From Alkaliphilus flagellatus (GTDB lineage: Bacteria; Bacillota; Clostridia; Peptostreptococcales; Natronincolaceae), in NCBI RefSeq assembly GCF_018919215.1, contig NZ_JAHLQK010000003.1, positions 310,001 to 374,000 on the forward strand: a stretch of 64,000 nt of DNA. The letters run 5' to 3'. This document shows, piece by piece, positions 48,902-57,796 of the stretch. Position 1 is the first letter of the stretch. Every line of letters starts with the position of its first letter. Both the position numbers and the translations under genes were made by a program. Under the pieces are notes generated by a model. It was not told the DNA's origin. It ran no database searches and worked only from the letters and a program-made list of their open reading frames with translations.

Positions 48902-50182
48902 TTGTCAAAAATTATCGTTCAAAAAAGCAGACCATTACAAGGAACTGTTCGTGTAAGTGGAGCTAAAAATGCTGTTTTGCCAATATTGGCAGCTACCTTG
49001 TTATCTACTGAAAAGTGTGTTTTGGAAGAAGTACCAGCTTTAAGAGATGTAGATGTAATTTGCGAAGTATTATCAAGCCTTGGGGCAGATATAAAGCGTT
49101 TAGAAAGAGATAAAATAGAAGTTATGGCACATGACATAGATGAAATAGAAGCACCATACGAGCTAGTTAGAAAGATGAGAGCATCTTTTCTAGTTATGGG
49201 ACCTCTTTTAGCTCGAATGGGCAAGGCAAGAATTTCCATGCCTGGTGGATGTGCTATTGGCACAAGACCTATTGATCTTCATTTAAAGGGCTTCAAAGCC
49301 TTAGGCGCAGAGATTACATTAGGTTATGGTTTTGTAGAAGCAACAGCAGAAAGATTAATTGGTAGTAAAATTTATTTAGATTTTCCTAGCGTAGGAGCTA
49401 CAGAAAATATTATGATGGCTGCTGTATTAGCAGAAGGACAAACAGTTATTGAAAACGCAGCAGAAGAACCAGAGATTACAGACTTAGCTAATTTTCTAAA
49501 TAAAATGGGAGCGGATATTAAAGGTGCAGGTACGGATACTATTAAAATTAATGGAGTAGAAAATCTTGGAGGAGCTGTACATTCCGTTATTCCAGACAGA
49601 ATAGAGGCAGGAACATATATGATAGCTGCAGCTATTACAGGAGGAAATGTCTTAGTAGATAATGTTGTACCAGACCATTTGAAGCCTGTTATTGCAAAAC
49701 TAAAGGAATGTAATATGGAGGTAATGGAAGAAGGTAACGGCATAAGAGTTATAGGAAAAAACAGGCCGAAGGCTGTAGATATTAAAACTATGCCTTATCC
49801 TGGATTTCCTACAGATATGCAGTCCCAATTCATGGCATTAATGAGCGTAGCAGAGGGTACTAGCATAGTTATTGAGACTGTATTTGAAAATCGATTTATG
49901 CATGTTAGCGAGTTAAAAAGAATGGGCGCAGATATTAAGATAGAAGGCCGTAGCGCTATTATAGAAGGCAAAGAAGCTTTACTAGGGGCACCAGTAAAGG
50001 CTACAGACCTAAGAGCTGGAGCTGCTTTGATTTTATCAGGATTGGTATCAGATGGAATAACAGAGATTACAAATACCTATCATATTGATAGAGGTTATGT
50101 AGATATAGAGGAAAAGTTAAGATCTCTAGGAGCTAATATATATAGAGAAGAAAATTTAGAAGAGGAAGAAGAATTGGCTTAA
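48902..50182 (+). CDS. murA: UDP-N-acetylglucosamine 1-carboxyvinyltransferase
   Basis: First committed step of peptidoglycan synthesis: transfers enolpyruvate from PEP to UDP-GlcNAc. The 426-aa protein has catalytic Cys117 in [15 protein letters not shown], the fosfomycin-sensitive type. [13 protein letters not shown] near residue 21 and the late motif [13 protein letters not shown] near 300 are typical. The start chosen is TTG at 48902, eight bases after GTGAGG; a GTG at 48878 has no ribosome site. spoIID lies downstream, as in B. subtilis. Confidence 0.96.
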   Translation: MSKIIVQKSRPLQGTVRVSGAKNAVLPILAATLLSTEKCVLEEVPALRDVDVICEVLSSLGADIKRLERDKIEVMAHDIDEIEAPYELVRKMRASFLVMGPLLARMGKARISMPGGCAIGTRPIDLHLKGFKALGAEITLGYGFVEATAERLIGSKIYLDFPSVGATENIMMAAVLAEGQTVIENAAEEPEITDLANFLNKMGADIKGAGTDTIKINGVENLGGAVHSVIPDRIEAGTYMIAAAITGGNVLVDNVVPDHLKPVIAKLKECNMEVMEEGNGIRVIGKNRPKAVDIKTMPYPGFPTDMQSQFMALMSVAEGTSIVIETVFENRFMHVSELKRMGADIKIEGRSAIIEGKEALLGAPVKATDLRAGAALILSGLVSDGITEITNTYHIDRGYVDIEEKLRSLGANIYREENLEEEEELA

Positions 50183-50199
50183 GTTTTAATTGTAGGCTA

Positions 50200-50240
50200 A
50201 GGTGCCAGTCATTAAGTTGATAACTTAATGACTGGCACCT
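50200..50240. repeat. long perfect hairpin after murA
   Basis: AGGTGCCAGTCATTAAGTT (50200-50218) pairs with 50222-50240 in a perfect 19-bp stem with a 3-nt loop. Only ATTTTAT follows, so it is a mediocre terminator for murA, and the GGTGCCAGTC arm is unusually GC rich for this genome. It may be a REP-type palindromic repeat that also acts as a terminator. Confidence 0.6.
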
Positions 50241-50312
50241 ATTTTATAGTTCTAAAAACTTGGTTCCCCACATATACCTTATACTATACTAGACGATAAG
50301 GGGTTGTATCAG

Positions 50313-51314
50313 ATGAAGGGTATTTTTTGGGGAATTATTTTTTTTGTAGTTGTGACTCTATTTATGCCAATGTTTATAGTGACTAGCTGTGATATATCTA
50401 TTCCAAATAGAGACAAGCCTATAGAGAAAAAAATTGTAGAGTCAGACTTAGTTGTAGCAGTATATAACCACGATACAGACAAAATTATGGAGCTAGGACT
50501 AGAAGAATATATTATAGGAGTTGTTGCTGGAGAGGCGCCAGCTGCCTTTGAAATAGAAGCTCTAAAGGCTCAAGCTGTGGCTGCCAGAACTTATGCCATT
50601 TGGAAAAGAAGTGCATATGTAGAGGCAGGAAATCCAGATCATCCTGGAGCGATTCTATGCACGAGTCATCTCCATTGTCAGGAGTGGCTATCTCTGGAAG
50701 AACTTAGAGAACGACATGGTAAGAAATGGATAAAAGAATATTTGCCTAAAATAGAAGATGCAGTAATGTCTACTAAGGGAGTTATTATGACTTACAATAT
50801 GAAGCCTATTGAGCCACTATATCACTCTACGAGTGGAGGGCGTACAGAAAACTCAGAAGATGTATTTACTACTGCCGTCCCATATTTACGAAGTGTGTCC
50901 AGTCCCTATGAAGAAGGGTCTCCAGTGTTGGTAGATCAATACAAAATTTCTATAAAGGATTTTATATCAAAGCTTAAAGGGAAATATAAGGACTTGAAGG
51001 TTGATGATAAGAAAATTGCCTCCGAAATAAATATATTAGAAAGAAGTAGTGGAGGCAATATAAAGAAAATTAAAATAGGTAATAAGGAGTTTACAGGTAG
51101 GGAAGTTAGAGAGTTATTTGAACTAAGATCGGCCAACTTTACTGTCGATATTAGAGGTAAGGATATACACTTTACTACAAAAGGCTATGGTCATGGAGTA
51201 GGTATGAGCCAATGGGGGGCCAATGGAATGGCTAAACAAGGTAGTACATTTAGTGATATTTTAAAACATTATTACCAAGGAGTTACTCTAAGTGTATTAA
51301 AGAGTCACAAATAG
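50313..51314 (+). CDS. spoIID: stage II sporulation protein D, peptidoglycan lytic transglycosylase
   Basis: Degrades septal peptidoglycan for engulfment of the forespore, with SpoIIM and SpoIIP. 333 aa with an N-terminal membrane anchor (about residues 2-24). The SpoIID/LytB domain carries the catalytic-Glu motif VVAGEAPAAFEIEALKAQAV near 70, the Cys/His metal site CTSHLHCQEW near 116, the SGGRTENSEDVF stretch near 173 and the C-terminal GHGVGMSQWGANGMAKQG near 297. ATG at 50313 has AAGGGG nine bases upstream. Confidence 0.94.
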   Translation: MKGIFWGIIFFVVVTLFMPMFIVTSCDISIPNRDKPIEKKIVESDLVVAVYNHDTDKIMELGLEEYIIGVVAGEAPAAFEIEALKAQAVAARTYAIWKRSAYVEAGNPDHPGAILCTSHLHCQEWLSLEELRERHGKKWIKEYLPKIEDAVMSTKGVIMTYNMKPIEPLYHSTSGGRTENSEDVFTTAVPYLRSVSSPYEEGSPVLVDQYKISIKDFISKLKGKYKDLKVDDKKIASEINILERSSGGNIKKIKIGNKEFTGREVRELFELRSANFTVDIRGKDIHFTTKGYGHGVGMSQWGANGMAKQGSTFSDILKHYYQGVTLSVLKSHK

Positions 51315-51455
51315 TAAAGTAACTCAGGATACTATTGCAGTATCTATTCATCGCAAACACTGCTTAAAATTTTACCATAATCTAGTCTATTAACTAGTTC
51401 GTAGTACTAAGAATAATTAGTATCATAAAAAATTTAAAAAAATCCCATCTCATTT

Positions 51456-51484
51456 GTATAGAAGCTTTTTAAGTGGTCATAATA
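51456..51484 (+). promoter_or_regulatory. candidate forespore (sigma-F/sigma-G) promoter of spoIIQ
   Basis: GTATA at 51456-51460, 17-bp spacer, CATAATA at 51478-51484 preceded by GGT, which also fits the sigma-F -10 GGNNANANTW. spoIIQ is known to be transcribed in the forespore. The start point would fall very close to the ribosome site (AAGGAGG, 51489-51495), which weakens the case. Confidence 0.45.
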
Positions 51485-51503
51485 ACAAAAGGAGGTGGGA
51501 TCT

Positions 51504-52364
51504 ATGTCATTAGAAAATAACAATAACAATGACAGAAATAAAAAAGAAAAAAAGTCCCTTTATCAAATTATGGACAAACAAGGATTTTATATTATTTTAA
51601 TACTATGTGTAGCTATCATTGCTGCTACAGCCATTTGGGTCAATAACCAGAAGGAAGATTACTTCATTGGTGAAGGTCCCACTAATCCATTTGAGGAAGA
51701 CATGCAGCCAGAGGTAACCTTAGTGGAAGACAATGAAGCTGTAGAAGAGACTGATGATGCACAGGAAACAGGGAAAATTGGTCAGGGAAAACCAGTAGAA
51801 GAAGATGAAAAATCTTCTGATACTCCAAAGAATCAAGTAAAGCAAGATGGTAAAGACAATAAAGAAGATATCCAAAAAGATAGTGATAAAGAAGAAAAAT
51901 TGGAAGAAACAGCTGTACCAGAAGCTAGCGAAGAAGCTTCAGCTAGTGTAAGTATGATAGTTCCAGTAGTAGGAAAATTAACATTACCTTTTGCAGACGA
52001 TCACTTAGTTTATCATAAAACCCTAGATCAATGGAGTACTCATAAGGGAATAGACATTCAGGCCACAGAAGGATCACCAGTAAAGGCAGCTCTTGATGGT
52101 GAAATAGTAGAGGTTATTAATGATACTATTATGGGAATTACTATTACAATTAAACATAATGATGATATGCTTACAAGATACAGCAATCTGTCTACAGATG
52201 CAATGGTTAAGGTGGGAGACCAAGTTGAAAAGGGGCAAACTATTAGTGGAGTTGGTAAAACAGCATCCAACAAAACTTTAGAAGGTCCAGTACTACATTT
52301 TCAAGTACTTAAAGATGATAAGTTTATAGATCCACAAATATACTTAGGTAAATTAAATAAGTAA
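51504..52364 (+). CDS. spoIIQ: SpoIIQ-like LytM/M23-domain protein
   Basis: Forespore membrane protein that pairs with SpoIIIAH across the septum. 286 aa: anchor helix (about residues 27-47), a long acidic linker rich in Glu, Asp and Lys, and a C-terminal M23/LytM domain. Zinc-type ligands are kept (HKGID near 174, final His in VLHFQV near 265). The two catalytic-His positions look replaced: YSNL in place of YxHL, and VLH in place of HLH. ATG at 51504 has AAGGAGG upstream. Its place between spoIID and spoIIID supports the name. Confidence 0.9.
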   Translation: MSLENNNNNDRNKKEKKSLYQIMDKQGFYIILILCVAIIAATAIWVNNQKEDYFIGEGPTNPFEEDMQPEVTLVEDNEAVEETDDAQETGKIGQGKPVEEDEKSSDTPKNQVKQDGKDNKEDIQKDSDKEEKLEETAVPEASEEASASVSMIVPVVGKLTLPFADDHLVYHKTLDQWSTHKGIDIQATEGSPVKAALDGEIVEVINDTIMGITITIKHNDDMLTRYSNLSTDAMVKVGDQVEKGQTISGVGKTASNKTLEGPVLHFQVLKDDKFIDPQIYLGKLNK

Positions 52365-52428
52365 TTCTAAATTGCTAATTCCTCTCATATTATAGATTAA
52401 GACGCTATGATAGAGGGGGGTTAATGCT

Positions 52429-52689
52429 GTGAAGGACTACATAGAGAAGCGAGCTATAGAGATAGCTAACTACATTATTAACGAGGGAGCTACCGTTAGG
52501 CAAACAGCTCGCATATTTGGGGTAAGCAAAAGTACAGTCCATAAAGACGTAACAGAAAGACTTCCTAAGATAAACCCTCTAATGGCTAATCAAGTAAAAG
52601 ATATACTTGATGCTAATAAGGCAGAAAGACACATAAGAGGTGGCAAAGCTACGAAGATGAAATATAAATCAATAAACAAGATAAGATAA
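52429..52689 (+). CDS. spoIIID: stage III sporulation transcription factor SpoIIID
   Basis: An 86-aa DNA-binding regulator of mother-cell genes. The helix-turn-helix is ATVRQTARIFGVSKSTVHKDV near residues 21-41 (span given in two parts: ATVRQTARIFG, VSKSTVHKDV), followed by the basic C-terminal tail (AERHIRGGKATKMKYKS). Start is GTG at 52429, after GAGGGGGG. A sigma-E-like -10 (CATATTAT at 52386) lies upstream without a good -35. mbl follows with its own leader. Confidence 0.96.
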   Translation: MKDYIEKRAIEIANYIINEGATVRQTARIFGVSKSTVHKDVTERLPKINPLMANQVKDILDANKAERHIRGGKATKMKYKSINKIR

Positions 52690-52721
52690 AACAAGAATTA
52701 TTAGCTATTAGTAAATTTAAA

Positions 52722-52749
52722 AAAGACCTCTCGTAAGGGAGGTCTTTTT
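52722..52749 (+). terminator. intrinsic terminator of spoIIID
   Basis: AAAGACCTC pairs with GAGGTCTTT around an 8-nt loop and ends in T's, 32 bp after the stop codon. Confidence 0.9.
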
Positions 52750-52940
52750 GTGTTTTCTAATTTTAAAATAAACTTATGAAATTTATGTAAATAAAGAAGG
52801 TATTTTTACATTTATAAAGAATAAGATATAGTTGAAAACAATGTCTTTTTTTGTAGTATAATGGTAAAATTAATGATAGAATTATTAAAAAGTATAATAT
52901 ACAAAATTTAAATAATTATATGAAATTGGGGGGTAATATA

Positions 52941-53963
52941 ATGTTGGGTTTTGGTGCGGATATTGGTATAGATCTGGGTACCGCAAGTGTTTTGGTATTT
53001 ATAAAAGGAAAGGGAATCGTTTTACAGGAGCCTTCCGTAGTGGCAATTGATAAAAATACTAATCAAGTGCTAGCTGTAGGAGAGGAAGCACGTAGAATGT
53101 TAGGTAGAACACCTGGTAACATAGTTGCTATTAGACCTTTAAAAGATGGGGTTATTTCAGATTATGATGTAACAGAGAGAATGTTAAAATACTTTATTCA
53201 AAAAACAATTGGTAAAAAATTATTTTTTAAACCTAAGATCATTGTATGTGTTCCTAGTGGAGTTACAGAGGTTGAAAAGAGAGCTGTTATTGATGCTACC
53301 AACGAGGCAGGCGCAAGAACAACTTATTTAATAGAAGAACCAATTGCAGCTGCTATAGGAGCTGGTCTAGATATTGCACAGCCAAATGGACATATGATAG
53401 TAGATATAGGTGGTGGAACTACTGATATTGCGGTTATATCATTAGGAGGAATAGTTGTAAGTACTTCTATTAAAGTAGCAGGAGATAGATTTGATGAAGC
53501 TATTACCCGTTACATGAGAAAACGTCATAATATTATGATTGGTGAAAGAACTGCCGAAGATATTAAGATTAATATTGGTGGAGCATATCCTCGTGCACAA
53601 CAAGTTTTTATGGATGTGAAAGGAAGAAACCTTGTTTCTGGTCTTCCTGTCAATATAAAAGTAAGCAGTGAAGAAATTTTAGAAGCATTAGAAGAATCTG
53701 TAGCTACTATTGCCGATGCCGTACATAGTGTATTAGAAAAAACTCCACCGGAACTAGCTTCGGACATCGCTAACCAAGGTATTGTTATGACTGGTGGTGG
53801 TGCTCTTTTATGGGGATTTAATAAACTTATAGAAAAGAGAACTGGTATTCCGGTGTATATTGCAGAAGAGGCAGTTTCCTGTGTTGCTAAGGGAACAGGC
53901 AGTGCATTAGACTCTTTAGAAATGTTGGCAAGAAGTCAAAGTGCTAAAAATAGTTATAAGTAG
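52941..53963 (+). CDS. mbl: MreB/Mbl-family rod-shape actin homologue
   Basis: 340-aa cytoskeletal ATPase that guides lateral wall synthesis. Start ATG at 52941 (MLGFGADIGIDLGTA) follows GGGGGGT; the in-frame ATG at 52920 lies before that site. Actin-type motifs are phosphate-1 DIGIDLGTASVLVF, phosphate-2 VDIGGGTTDIAVISLGG near 161 and adenosine MTGGGALLWGFNKL near 290. Called mbl because the spoIIID-mbl-flhO-flhP order is that of B. subtilis; sequence alone would allow mreB. Confidence 0.92.
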   Translation: MLGFGADIGIDLGTASVLVFIKGKGIVLQEPSVVAIDKNTNQVLAVGEEARRMLGRTPGNIVAIRPLKDGVISDYDVTERMLKYFIQKTIGKKLFFKPKIIVCVPSGVTEVEKRAVIDATNEAGARTTYLIEEPIAAAIGAGLDIAQPNGHMIVDIGGGTTDIAVISLGGIVVSTSIKVAGDRFDEAITRYMRKRHNIMIGERTAEDIKINIGGAYPRAQQVFMDVKGRNLVSGLPVNIKVSSEEILEALEESVATIADAVHSVLEKTPPELASDIANQGIVMTGGGALLWGFNKLIEKRTGIPVYIAEEAVSCVAKGTGSALDSLEMLARSQSAKNSYK

Positions 53964-53975
53964 GATCAGGGTTAA

Positions 53976-54007
53976 AGGCTAAGACGTAATGTCCTAGCCT
54001 ATATTTT
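53976..54007 (+). terminator. intrinsic terminator of mbl
   Basis: AGGCTA pairs with TAGCCT, with an inner GAC/GTC pair, followed by ATATTTTT; 12 bp after the stop. Confidence 0.75.
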
Positions 54008-54064
54008 TATAGGTATTTGGTACTAATTATATAGACATCTATTAATAAGAAGCAAAAAGACCTA

Positions 54065-54091
54065 TAGAAAAGTATGGCTCAATCCGATAAT
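54065..54091 (+). promoter_or_regulatory. candidate sigma-D (flagellar) promoter
   Basis: TAGA at 54065-54068, 15-bp spacer, CCGATAAT at 54084-54091, close to the sigma-D pattern TAAA-N15-GCCGATAT, 33 bp before the first flagellar gene. Confidence 0.5.
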
Positions 54092-54123
54092 ATATTAGAT
54101 AGATTAAAGTACGAGGTGAAAAT

Positions 54124-55200
54124 ATGTTTAGAGGACTATACACAGCTGTATCTTCAATGCAAACTAATCAAAAGATGTTGGATATCGCATCAAACAATAT
54201 GGCTAATGTGAATACCACTGGATTTAAAAAGGATGTTATGATATCAGAAACATTTCCAGAGGCCCTAATAAAAAAAATAAATGGACAATTACCTACAGAG
54301 CCTGTCAAGCTGAATGGTAAATTAGAAGTAAGTAGGGATGGAGAAGGATTTCAATTAGCCACAGAAAGAGGATTTTTTACAGTAAACAGTCCAATGGGAA
54401 CGAGCTATAGTAGGGAGCTTAAATTTACTGTAGATGAAAATGGGTATTTAAGGACTTATAGCCGCAATATTCAAGGGCAAATAGACACTTCTGAAGGAAA
54501 CTTTGTTTTAGATGGACAAGGTAGAAGAATTCAGGTAGGAAATAACAATATTGATATAAATGAAACAGGGCAACTAATGGCTAATGGAGCTGTAGTAGCA
54601 GATTTAATACATAGGCCAGCAACTAATACTATTGGAACTATTAACAGTGGACGTAGATTTGAAAGAACACATATTAACTTTATACAAGGAACATTAGATG
54701 AAACAGGAAACAACTTAAATTTTGCTATAAATGGAAGTGGTTTTTTCAAAGTAGGTACTCCTAAAGGGGAAATGTACACTAGAAATGGAAGCTTTACTCT
54801 AAGTCAAAATGGACAAATCGTTACATCTGAGGGCTACCCGTTACTAGGTCAAAATGGTCCTATTACACTAGCTGATACGGATTTTCAGCTTGGTGCAAGA
54901 GGACAAGTTATTGCTAATGGACAAGTAGTAGATCAATTCGATATGATTAATGTTTCAAATGCTAATGATCTTGATAAGCACGGACAGTCTTACTATGTAG
55001 TAAGAGAAGGATTAGAAATAGAGGAAACACCTTTTGAAGGTGAAATACTTCAAGGTTTTTTAGAAGGATCTAATATTAATCCTATAAATGAAATGATAAA
55101 TATGATAAATATAATGAGGTCCTACGAATCTAGCAATAGAGTAGTAAAGGCTTACGACGATATGCTACAAAAAGCAGCAAATGAGGTAGGAAAACTGTAG
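54124..55200 (+). CDS. flagellar hook-basal body rod protein, FlgF/FlhO type
   Basis: 358 aa. The conserved N-terminal rod signature is MFRGLYTAVSSMQTNQKMLD and SNNMANVNTTGFKKD; the C-terminal motif is SNINPINEMINMINIMRSYE, both parts of the coiled D0 domain. A central flagellin-hook domain (NFAINGSGFFKVGTPKGEMY) lies between. Part of the proximal or distal rod. It is 42 bp upstream of the FlgG-type gene. The B. subtilis orthologue by position is flhO. Confidence 0.92.
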   Translation: MFRGLYTAVSSMQTNQKMLDIASNNMANVNTTGFKKDVMISETFPEALIKKINGQLPTEPVKLNGKLEVSRDGEGFQLATERGFFTVNSPMGTSYSRELKFTVDENGYLRTYSRNIQGQIDTSEGNFVLDGQGRRIQVGNNNIDINETGQLMANGAVVADLIHRPATNTIGTINSGRRFERTHINFIQGTLDETGNNLNFAINGSGFFKVGTPKGEMYTRNGSFTLSQNGQIVTSEGYPLLGQNGPITLADTDFQLGARGQVIANGQVVDQFDMINVSNANDLDKHGQSYYVVREGLEIEETPFEGEILQGFLEGSNINPINEMINMINIMRSYESSNRVVKAYDDMLQKAANEVGKL

Positions 55201-55242
55201 AGAATAATGCGTTCTTCACATTTATAATAAGGGGGAAAAACA

Positions 55243-56037
55243 ATGAGAGCTTTATGGACAGCGGCTTCTGGTATGAAGGCCCAACAGCTAAATATGGATA
55301 CAATCTCTAACAACCTAGCTAACGTAAATACAACATCCTATAAAAGACAAAAAGTAGAATTTAAGGATTTATTATATGCAAATCTAAGAACTACTAATTT
55401 AAACGATGGACAGGGTAGTCCTGTAAATTTACAGGTAGGTCATGGTGTAATGCCTGTTGCTACTAGCAGAATGTTTACTACAGGCAATTTAGAAAAAACA
55501 GATAGTCCCTTCGATATGGGTATAAGTGGGGAGGGTTTTTTTGTAATTGAAGACCCAAGTGGGAATCGTTTCTATACTAGAGATGGGAATTTTAAGCTAA
55601 GTGTAGAATTTGATGAAATGAGACTAGTAACTTCAGATGGATATACTGTAGTATCTGACTTCGATGATGCTATATATTTTGAAGAAGGTATGAAAAATAT
55701 TACAGTAAACGAAAGTGGACTTATTACCGCTGAAACTCCAGATGGAGAAATCGAAGAAATTGCTACTATCGCCCTTGCTAAGTTTATTAATAATGAAGGA
55801 CTTGAAGCAGTAGGAAAAAATCTATATAAGGAAACGGCAGCTTCTGGTGAAGCACTATATATGGAGGAAGAAGAAAGAACTAGTGATATTATGCAATATT
55901 ATTTAGAAACCTCCAATGTACAAATAGTAGATGAAATGGTGCGTTTAATTACAGCACAGAGAGCCTACGAGATTAACTCTAAAACCATACAGACGGCAGA
56001 CGAAATGCTAGGTATGGCGAATAACCTAAGAAGATAA
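55243..56037 (+). CDS. flagellar distal rod protein, FlgG/FlhP type
   Basis: 264 aa. The N-terminus MRALWTAASGMKAQQLNMD plus SNNLANVNTTSYKRQ is the FlgG signature. The C-terminus VQIVDEMVRLITAQRAYEIN and SKTIQTADEMLGMANNL is the matching coiled-coil half. It forms the distal rod that carries the hook. AAGGGGGA precedes ATG at 55243. By position it is the counterpart of flhP in B. subtilis. Confidence 0.93.
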   Translation: MRALWTAASGMKAQQLNMDTISNNLANVNTTSYKRQKVEFKDLLYANLRTTNLNDGQGSPVNLQVGHGVMPVATSRMFTTGNLEKTDSPFDMGISGEGFFVIEDPSGNRFYTRDGNFKLSVEFDEMRLVTSDGYTVVSDFDDAIYFEEGMKNITVNESGLITAETPDGEIEEIATIALAKFINNEGLEAVGKNLYKETAASGEALYMEEEERTSDIMQYYLETSNVQIVDEMVRLITAQRAYEINSKTIQTADEMLGMANNLRR

Positions 56038-56052
56038 TAGGTAGGTGAAAAA

Positions 56053-56379
56053 ATGATTAATATGAATCCAATAAACCCACTAAGTCAAATAGATAAAACA
56101 GCTAACATAAGACAAACAGATGATCCTCAAAAACTTATGGAGGTTTGCAAGGAATTTGAGAGTATTTTTATAAATATGATACTAAAACAAGCGAGAAGTG
56201 GAATGAAGACAGATGGCTTAACAGAAAAGAGCTATGCTAGAGAAATATTTGAAGATATGCAAGACGAGCAGATGGCACAAAGCATGTCTAAAGGACAAGG
56301 TATAGGTTTAGCACAAGAGCTGTATAAGCAGTTATCTCGAAATACAAATAAAATTACTAATATGGTTGATAAGGAATAA
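56053..56379 (+). CDS. rod-binding protein, FlgJ N-terminal domain only
   Basis: 108 aa, matching the rod-binding domain of FlgJ without the muramidase half: KLMEVCKEFESIFINMILKQAR near residue 26 and REIFEDMQDEQMAQSMSKGQGIGLAQELY near 65-94. It caps or scaffolds rod assembly. A separate wall hydrolase must open the peptidoglycan. ATG at 56053 follows TAGGTGA, 15 bp after the FlgG-type gene. Confidence 0.9.
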   Translation: MINMNPINPLSQIDKTANIRQTDDPQKLMEVCKEFESIFINMILKQARSGMKTDGLTEKSYAREIFEDMQDEQMAQSMSKGQGIGLAQELYKQLSRNTNKITNMVDKE

Positions 56380-56428
56380 GGAGCTATACCAACTGGGGAA
56401 ATGGCTAAGATTAGCTTGTTAAAGAGAG

Positions 56429-56476
56429 ATACCTCGTTAGATAAGGGAGTAATCCTACGTCTAAGGGGTATTTTTG
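56429..56476 (+). terminator. probable terminator of the flagellar gene group
   Basis: ATACC/GGTAT outer pair and TTAGA/TCTAA inner pair form a hairpin with a 17-nt loop, ending in TTTTT. It lies 50 bp after the rod-binding gene. Confidence 0.55.
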
Positions 56477-56581
56477 TTATATATTTTTTAAAACAACGGG
56501 TATATAATGGTAAATAAAGACTAAGTTAGATTGAGTATCGGAACTCTTAGTTATTGAGGAAATAAATCAGGAGGAATTTAT

Positions 56582-57742
56582 ATGGATTTAAGCAAGGATA
56601 TTGTCAAAAAGATTATCGGAATTGTAGCTTTTGCAATTTTTTTATTTGTAGGACTTCAAAATATTTCAAAGGTTATTAGTTCTTTAAAAATAATTCTTAC
56701 AATTTGTTCACCGTTTTTAATTGGTGCTTTTATTGCATTTGTTCTTAATGTTCCTTTAAGGTTTATTGAAAGGAAGCTATTTACGGAGAATATAAAAAAT
56801 AACTATAAATTAAGCGAAAAGCTACAACGCCCTGCTAGCCTTGCTATTACCATACTTTTAGTTGTAGGAGTTGTATTTGTAGTAATGTTTTTAATTATTC
56901 CAGAATTAGTGCATACCTTTGGTACTTTAAAAGATACCATACCTAATTTTATTATACAGGCTCAAAGCTGGGCTGAGAATTGGGTTGTTGAATTCCCTGA
57001 AATTTCTAATTGGGTTATGAATTTAACGGTAGACTGGAATAAACTTAGTAAAACAATTTTTGATTTTTTACAGAAGGGTGCAGGCAATTTTTTGACTTCA
57101 ACTGTAGGTGTAGCTACATCTATTATTAGTGGTATTATCAAAGTTTCTATTGGTTTTGTTTTTTCTATTTATATTTTATTACAAAAAGAAAAACTTGGAC
57201 GTCAGTCAAAGAAAATACTATACTCTTTTTTACCTGAAGAAAAAGCAGATAAAGTTATTTCTATCTGTAGTCTATGCAATAAGATTTTTTCCAGCTTTCT
57301 ATCTGGCCAATGTACAGAAGCAGTTATTCTAGGTGCTCTTTTCTTTATTGTTATGACTATATTTAGTTTTCCATATGCTTTAGTGATTAGCATATTGATA
57401 GGATTTACTGCACTTGTTCCTATATTTGGATCTTTTATAGGCTTTACCGTAGGTGGATTTCTTATTTTAATGGTTGATCCTACTAAAGCATTATGGTTTA
57501 TTGTGCTTTTCTTTACTCTTCAACAAATAGAAGGGAATATAATTTATCCTCGTGTAGTAGGCAACTCAGTGGGTTTACCATCAATATGGGTATTAGTTGC
57601 AGTAACTATAGGAGGCAGTACAATGGGGGTACTTGGAATGCTTGTGAATATTCCACTGTTCTCAGTACTTTATTCATTAATACGAGAATCTGTCTTAAAA
57701 AGATTAGAAGAAAGAAAGATTGCTGAAGAAAAGCTACGGTAA
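56582..57742 (+). CDS. AI-2E family transporter (PerM/YdbI-like permease)
   Basis: A 386-aa membrane protein with about eight transmembrane segments. It shows the family pattern: two N-terminal helices, a long amphipathic middle region, and the C-terminal block FALPALVP-type motif, here GFTALVPIFGSFIGFTVGG near residue 278, then QQIEGNIIYPRVVGNSVGLP near 318. The family includes Na+/H+ antiporters and exporters; the AI-2 role holds only for a few members. ATG at 56582 follows AGGAGG. It is a single-gene unit. Confidence 0.87.
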   Translation: MDLSKDIVKKIIGIVAFAIFLFVGLQNISKVISSLKIILTICSPFLIGAFIAFVLNVPLRFIERKLFTENIKNNYKLSEKLQRPASLAITILLVVGVVFVVMFLIIPELVHTFGTLKDTIPNFIIQAQSWAENWVVEFPEISNWVMNLTVDWNKLSKTIFDFLQKGAGNFLTSTVGVATSIISGIIKVSIGFVFSIYILLQKEKLGRQSKKILYSFLPEEKADKVISICSLCNKIFSSFLSGQCTEAVILGALFFIVMTIFSFPYALVISILIGFTALVPIFGSFIGFTVGGFLILMVDPTKALWFIVLFFTLQQIEGNIIYPRVVGNSVGLPSIWVLVAVTIGGSTMGVLGMLVNIPLFSVLYSLIRESVLKRLEERKIAEEKLR

Positions 57743-57796
57743 TTATAAGTTTCCAATAATCCACAAAAGTTGCTGTAAGCTTATTTCTTTCAGCAA

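Noticed and set aside
50260-50300. Sigma-E promoter for spoIID
   Set aside because: CATATACC and TATACTAT are only partial matches, with no -35 at correct spacing; not strong enough to list.
52386-52393. CATATTAT as a sigma-E -10 box for spoIIID
   Set aside because: No acceptable sigma-E -35 at 14-15 bp; mentioned only in the spoIIID entry.
56429-56476. Resemblance to the start of an M-box (Mg2+) riboswitch (CCTCGTTAGATAAGG)
   Set aside because: Only about 45 nt are present, the later conserved M-box parts are missing, and the next gene is 100 bp away after a T run; a terminator explains it.
57129-57332. 67-codon plus-strand frame inside the AI-2E permease gene
   Set aside because: It is an alternative frame of a well-supported membrane protein and is rich in Phe and Lys runs typical of out-of-frame AT-rich DNA.
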